From JANRLF01 sp033762815 (GTDB lineage: Bacteria; Bacteroidota; Bacteroidia; Chitinophagales; CAIOSU01), in NCBI GenBank assembly GCA_033762815.1, contig JANRLF010000005.1, positions 62,001 through 126,000 of the forward strand: 64,000 nucleotides of DNA, given 5' to 3'. Numbering within the stretch: position 1 is the stretch's first letter; every line of letters begins with the position of its first letter. The notes under the pieces are model-generated. The model did no database searches. It was given only the letters and a program-made list of their open reading frames with translations, and had not been told where the DNA came from. Positions 60,761 to 64,000 of the stretch are shown here, in pieces. The position numbers were made by a program, and so were the translations under genes.

Positions 60761-61323
60761 AGGTGCTTTCTCTATTATTAGCCTGCTTTTGGGGCTACCA
60801 CCTTTTTGCACAGCAAGGAACGGACAGCTTAAGTACTAAGGAAAAAGCACTGCTACTTAATATCAGCTACTTTGCGCCCTATGGCATACAATATGACCAG
60901 CCCGAACGGTATGAACAGTATCTGAAAATCCCCTTTGAGGATAGCTCGGTGCAATACGATTACCACTTCAGCTATACCGAGCCAGGAAGGCCTTTGTTCT
61001 ATGTGCGCCATAGCGTGTCGCTGGAGAAAAGCCTTAAAGATGCGGCCAATGCTTTTCTATCCGATGAGATTACCATGCAGGAGCAATTTGCGGGAAAACT
61101 GGCAAGCCAACCCATTACGAACCTTTATAGCTATGGGCAGGAATCGCACTGCCTTTTACTGTTGGAAAAAGGCGTACCAACGGGCATGATTTACCGTTAT
61201 CGAAAAGACAAGCTGGTGGGCAGTATTACCCTCATAGGGCTATATTTTGACAATGCCAATGATTTCAAGGAATTCATCGTTCCCATCATCCGGCAAACGG
61301 AGCAGGCATATAAAGCCCTATAG
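60757..61323 (+). CDS. Exported protein of unknown function
   Basis: A 188-residue exported protein that I do not recognise. A signal peptide (MKVLSLLLACFWGYHLFAQ) is followed by a beta-rich domain with an aromatic-rich core (about 35-90, with QYDYHFSYTEPGRPLFYV) and a helix near the C-terminus (RQTEQAYKAL). No catalytic motif is seen. Translationally coupled to the DUF4442 gene, it may act with it, but the sequence does not say how. Confidence 0.6.
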   Translation: MKVLSLLLACFWGYHLFAQQGTDSLSTKEKALLLNISYFAPYGIQYDQPERYEQYLKIPFEDSSVQYDYHFSYTEPGRPLFYVRHSVSLEKSLKDAANAFLSDEITMQEQFAGKLASQPITNLYSYGQESHCLLLLEKGVPTGMIYRYRKDKLVGSITLIGLYFDNANDFKEFIVPIIRQTEQAYKAL

Positions 61324-61372
61324 TGCTTCTAAAATAGGCGTAAAATGCCGTTATTTGCAGCAAAATAGCACA

Positions 61373-62398
61373 ATGAGTACAGTTAACAGGATAATGGTGT
61401 TGGACGAGTTTATCATCCAGAAGCAGAAGGAATTTCCGTATGCCACAGGCGAGCTTTCAGGCTTATTGAGAGACATTGGCTTGGCGGCTAAAATCGTTAA
61501 CCGCGAGGTAAACAAAGCCGGCCTAGTGGATATATTGGGGGCGGCAGGCACCACCAATGTGCAAGGAGAAGAGGTAAAGAAGCTAGACGTATTTGCCAAC
61601 GATACCTTTATCAATTGCCTGAAGATGAGTGGGCTATGTGCCGGCATTGCTTCTGAGGAAGATGATGATATCATCATCTTCGATCAGGATGGCAACCAAT
61701 CACACTATGTGGTGTGTATGGACCCACTGGATGGTTCATCGAACATTGACGTAAATGTTTCCATCGGTACTATTTTTTCCATCTACCGCAGAAAAACCAC
61801 CAGCGGCAACTGCAACTTGGAAGATTTCTTGCAACCCGGCTCAGCGCAAGTTGCGGCGGGCTATGTGGTGTATGGTTCATCTACCATGTTGGTTTATACT
61901 ACTGGACATGGCGTGAACGGTTTTACGCTCGACCCCGGAATTGGCGAGTTTTATTTGTCGCACCCCAATATTACCACTACCCCAAAAGGAAACACCTATA
62001 GCCTGAACCAAGGCAACTACACCAAGTTCCCTCAAGGCGTAAAGGACTATGTTGATCATTGCTTGGCCTTGGATGGTATCAATACCAAGCCTTATTCCTT
62101 GCGCTATATAGGTTCCATGGTGGCCGATTTGCACCGCAACCTGATTAAGGGCGGCATTTTCATTTACCCCCCTTCAGCTGATGCGCCCAAGGGCAAATTG
62201 CGGCTGCTTTATGAATGCAACCCAATGTCGTTTATTGTAGAACAAGCAGGTGGCAGGGCGACCGACGGCCACACCCGAATACTTGACCTGAAGCCAGAAG
62301 AATTGCACCAGCGCACCCCTATATTCATCGGCTCATCAGAAATGGTGAAACAAGCCGAACAGTATTACCAAAAGTATGCGCAACCGGTAGGGGCTTGA
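61373..62398 (+). CDS. fbp: Fructose-1,6-bisphosphatase class I
   Basis: A 341-residue FBPase I. The metal-binding and catalytic motif DPLDGSSN is at 117-124, with the upstream EEDDD acidic site and the substrate-binding region (RYIGSMVADLHRNL and KLRLLYECNPMSF). It removes the 1-phosphate of fructose-1,6-bisphosphate, the committed step of gluconeogenesis. The open frame begins at 61247 inside the preceding gene, but ATG 61373 gives the family start. 49 bp separate it from the previous stop. Confidence 0.95.
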   Translation: MSTVNRIMVLDEFIIQKQKEFPYATGELSGLLRDIGLAAKIVNREVNKAGLVDILGAAGTTNVQGEEVKKLDVFANDTFINCLKMSGLCAGIASEEDDDIIIFDQDGNQSHYVVCMDPLDGSSNIDVNVSIGTIFSIYRRKTTSGNCNLEDFLQPGSAQVAAGYVVYGSSTMLVYTTGHGVNGFTLDPGIGEFYLSHPNITTTPKGNTYSLNQGNYTKFPQGVKDYVDHCLALDGINTKPYSLRYIGSMVADLHRNLIKGGIFIYPPSADAPKGKLRLLYECNPMSFIVEQAGGRATDGHTRILDLKPEELHQRTPIFIGSSEMVKQAEQYYQKYAQPVGA

Positions 62399-62405
62399 TT
62401 GCAAA

Positions 62406-62633
62406 TCATTGTTTTTCGATTATCGCTTTCATTTTTTCAGGATTCTGTCGAGCATCGAAGATATCCAAGATTATTACTTGGTCCTCTTTAATCAAATAGA
62501 CAATTTTATAACTCCAGATTGCTCTAAAATGAATGTTACCCTCTTCTTTTAGATAAGCCTCACGGGCGAATTTCTCTGGATTTGGTAAAATGGTTTCTAC
62601 CGCATCCGTTGCTTTGAGTCTTGATTGTTTTAT
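62406..62633 (-). pseudogene. ParE/RelE-type toxin, C-terminal fragment
   Basis: A 75-residue C-terminal segment of a ParE/RelE toxin: RLKATDAVETILPNPEKF, then the strand SYKIVYLIKEDQ and the C-terminal ILDIFDARQNPEKM, typical of Bacteroidota members. Two stop codons lie in frame immediately upstream (62634-62639), so the fragment has no usable start. The missing N-terminal part is present at 62885-63016, separated by about 250 bp of unrelated sequence. Confidence 0.75.
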
Positions 62634-62635
62634 CT

Positions 62636-62894
62636 ATTAATAAAGAATCCCGACATGGAGTTTTCAGTTCGGAACCCATCAAGGTGAAGGTGCCGGTAAA
62701 GCGTTTTTCGTTCGCCATGCCAAGCGGATTGCCGAACATAAAAACGCAAGGCACCGAGGCTTAGATGGGTGAACTGGACACTCCGTCGGGGAGCTTTCTT
62801 TGCCAAGCTTTCTTTTGCGGAGAAAAGAAAGCGGGGGAATGGTACAAGCAGTATTATAAGTGCTACAAACAAGATGAGGCTTGCTCAATTAATA
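62636..62894. mobile_element. Repeat-like insertion interrupting the toxin gene, with 7-bp ATTAATA flanks
   Basis: Between the two toxin fragments lies about 245 bp with no coding potential on either strand, bounded by ATTAATA at 62636-62642 and 62888-62894, a possible target-site duplication. No terminal inverted repeat and no transposase are visible, so it is a non-autonomous or dispersed repeat element. An internal hairpin lies at 62807-62832. Confidence 0.55.
62807..62832. repeat. Perfect 10-bp hairpin inside the insertion
   Basis: GCTTTCTTTT (62807-62816) and AAAAGAAAGC (62823-62832) pair fully with loop GCGGAG. The U-rich arm of either strand could give transcription termination in either direction. 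Confidence 0.8.
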
Positions 62895-63016
62895 TACAGT
62901 ACTTCTATATTTAGATAATAGCTAACTTTTTCCGCAGTTAAGGGGTAATCCCGACCAATATATTTTACGATATTCTTCAAAGAATTCCTAGCCCTTAATG
63001 ACCATCTGAGCTCCAT
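62885..63016 (-). pseudogene. ParE/RelE-type toxin, N-terminal fragment
   Basis: ATG at 63016, 3 bp after the antitoxin stop, opens 43 codons: MELRWSLRARNSLKNIVKYI, then GRDYPLTAEKV, a good ParE N-terminal helix pair. It ends at a stop at 62885-62887. With the C-terminal fragment at 62406-62633 it makes up a whole toxin. Joining the fragments at the flanking repeats leaves the frame one base off, so the gene is broken even if the insert were lost. Confidence 0.7.
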
Positions 63017-63019
63017 CGC

Positions 63020-63265
63020 TTACCAAGATTCGGATTCCTTTTTCAAATCCTCATGCGAAATGGATTCACCCGCTTCAATTTCTTTGATAATTTGCTGGAT
63101 ATGCTTTCTGTAATCATCCTTGTTAACGGGCTCACTTAGTACATTGCTGTTCTCAGAATGGCTTTGATGATAATTTTGAAGCATCGCTTTTACTGCTTCC
63201 AAGAAGCGCTCATCGTCAATTTCGTTTACCATCTTGATTATGGAATTTTTCAAGTACATAGCCAT
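63020..63265 (-). CDS. Antitoxin of a ParE/RelE-type module
   Basis: An 81-residue antitoxin-like protein. The N-terminal YLKNSIIKMVNEIDDERFLEAVKAML is the recurring DNA-binding/dimerisation segment of Bacteroidota RelE/ParE-linked antitoxins, and the C-terminal half (QQIIKEIEAGESISHEDLKKESESW) is the toxin-wrapping tail. The frame is open to 63361, but the ATG at 63265 (or 63259) gives the family start. Its toxin partner directly downstream is split, so this antitoxin is now an orphan. Confidence 0.72.
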   Translation of the reverse strand: MAMYLKNSIIKMVNEIDDERFLEAVKAMLQNYHQSHSENSNVLSEPVNKDDYRKHIQQIIKEIEAGESISHEDLKKESESW

Positions 63266-63333
63266 TGCTTTAGGGTAATTACCCAAAGATATAAGATATG
63301 GTTCAACATGAACTGTCAAATCCGCTCTTCCCG

Positions 63334-63720
63334 TTACTTGGTATACACCCAGGCCCACCAAAGGAACAATGCCTGAAAAGGCAGGCGGATATAAGTAGCT
63401 ATTGCTGGGGTATTAGTGGTAACGCCTTCCGTAATGGCATGGTAAATATTGGCAGGAAACACCGCAATTAGCAAAAGGATGATTCCCCAAGCGGCTATAA
63501 TCCTTAGTTTGGGCACTAGCAGCAATAGCCCTAGCACTATCTCCACCACACCGCTGGCATACACCATGAACAAGTGGTAGGGAATAATGGGCGGCATCAA
63601 TTTCATGTAAAACTCTGTATTGATAAAATGATTGACACCTGCGGCTATATAGGTGATGACGAGCAATATCAAGCCCGCCCACCAAAGTTTGGAGCGGCTT
63701 ATATGGTGCTTTGTCTCCAC
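63334..63720 (-). CDS. DoxX-like membrane protein
   Basis: A 128-residue integral membrane protein with four hydrophobic segments (about 10-28, 46-66, 72-90 and 105-125). The first segment and loop (YIAAGVNHFINTEFYMKLMPP) and ASGVVEIVLGLLLLVPKLR are typical of the DoxX/DoxD-like family. The frame runs to 63828, but that part overlaps another membrane-protein gene; GTG at 63720 gives a start just before the first helix and a 22-bp overlap with the upstream gene. Role unknown; some relatives take part in redox or thiosulfate metabolism. Confidence 0.7.
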   Translation of the reverse strand: METKHHISRSKLWWAGLILLVITYIAAGVNHFINTEFYMKLMPPIIPYHLFMVYASGVVEIVLGLLLLVPKLRIIAAWGIILLLIAVFPANIYHAITEGVTTNTPAIATYIRLPFQALFLWWAWVYTK

Positions 63721-63995
63721 GTGCCGCGTTGGAAATAAATCAAAGTCAATACCGCCAAGAACAGCCAATAGAATACTTCCGAAGTCCATACAATGGGCAC
63801 TGTACGCCATGACACACTGAATATCCAATAGATGTAGCCAATATAGCCAACGATGGAAATAATCTCTATCACCAATGAACTGATGACAGAACCGGTACTG
63901 ACAATACAGTGGAACAGGATGGACGATAAGGAATAAATCAATAATGCCACTACGCAGATATGGATAACTGGAACGGTAAGCCGTATCAGTTCCAT
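63699..63995 (-). CDS. Small membrane protein of unknown function, near window edge
   Basis: A 98-residue protein with three or four hydrophobic segments (about 7-29, 36-58 and 68-90). No family is recognised. It overlaps the DoxX-like gene by 22 bp and is co-directional with it. ATG at 63995 is the first start seen; the frame is still open to the window edge, so an upstream start cannot be excluded. Confidence 0.5.
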   Translation of the reverse strand: MELIRLTVPVIHICVVALLIYSLSSILFHCIVSTGSVISSLVIEIISIVGYIGYIYWIFSVSWRTVPIVWTSEVFYWLFLAVLTLIYFQRGTWRQSTI

Positions 63996-64000
63996 ATCAT

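Noticed and set aside
62630..62888. Small minus-strand open frames of 64-80 codons in the insertion
   Set aside because: Overlapping frames in a hairpin-containing repeat-like segment with no recognisable family and no conserved start.

Overview
The window reads as chromosomal DNA of a gliding or type IX secretion-capable member of the Bacteroidota (Cytophaga/Chitinophaga/Saprospira-like). The evidence is: a PorP/SprF-type protein, a PorE-type protein and several cargo proteins with type A or type B type IX secretion (T9SS) C-terminal domains; families largely confined to the phylum (DUF4249, DUF4199, HmuY, TamL-like lipoprotein, TlpA with an N-terminal DUF4369-like domain); AT-rich gene leaders without Shine-Dalgarno motifs; and several TAnnTTTG -7 boxes. 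The genus cannot be named from the sequence alone. No rRNA, tRNA, CRISPR array, prophage or complete insertion sequence was seen.

Layout. 1-6.4 kb (minus strand): a surface-polysaccharide cluster with a partial GT-C membrane glycosyltransferase, three further glycosyltransferases, a glutamine-dependent asparagine synthase and an SGNH hydrolase. 6.5-9.8 kb: rpsO, pnp and a DUF4328 membrane protein. 9.8-20.4 kb: a DUF4249 lipoprotein, then a four-gene T9SS operon (PorP/SprF-like, PorE-like, two large type B cargo proteins) in which three successive genes start with GTG or TTG. 20.7-21.3 kb: a DUF433/DUF5615 toxin-antitoxin-like pair. 21.4-30 kb: ftsK, lolA, a DUF4199 gene, an M23 peptidase, alaS and a TlpA-like oxidoreductase. 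30-35 kb: two divergent sigma-70 homologues, one lacking region 4, then an NlpC/P60-unknown-purM operon and a DUF4287 gene. 35-41.6 kb: a TPR protein and gyrA, then tonB-folC. 41.6-50 kb: an unknown small protein, a receiver-HATPase fusion, a TonB receptor/HmuY pair and plsB-gpsA, which together make and acylate glycerol-3-phosphate. 50-54.8 kb: four genes on alternating strands with no intergenic DNA (LON-domain protein, TamL, an rRNA methyltransferase, NrnA). 54.8-55.7 kb: non-coding DNA built from short tandem repeats of 7, 8 and 11 bp plus dispersed repeats. 55.7-62.4 kb: a type A T9SS cargo protein, ndk, a 7-bp repeat array with DnaA-box-like sites, dnaB, a DUF4442 protein, an unknown secreted protein and fbp. 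62.4-64 kb: an antitoxin whose ParE-like toxin partner is split by about 250 bp of foreign sequence, then a DoxX-like protein and another membrane protein.

Most genes are housekeeping or envelope functions. The observations I would follow up first are the truncated sigma factor beside a divergent full-length sigma factor, the split ParE toxin with 7-bp flanking repeats, the modular short-repeat region (also present between ndk and dnaB), the interlocked four-gene block, and the DnaA-box-like cluster upstream of dnaB.
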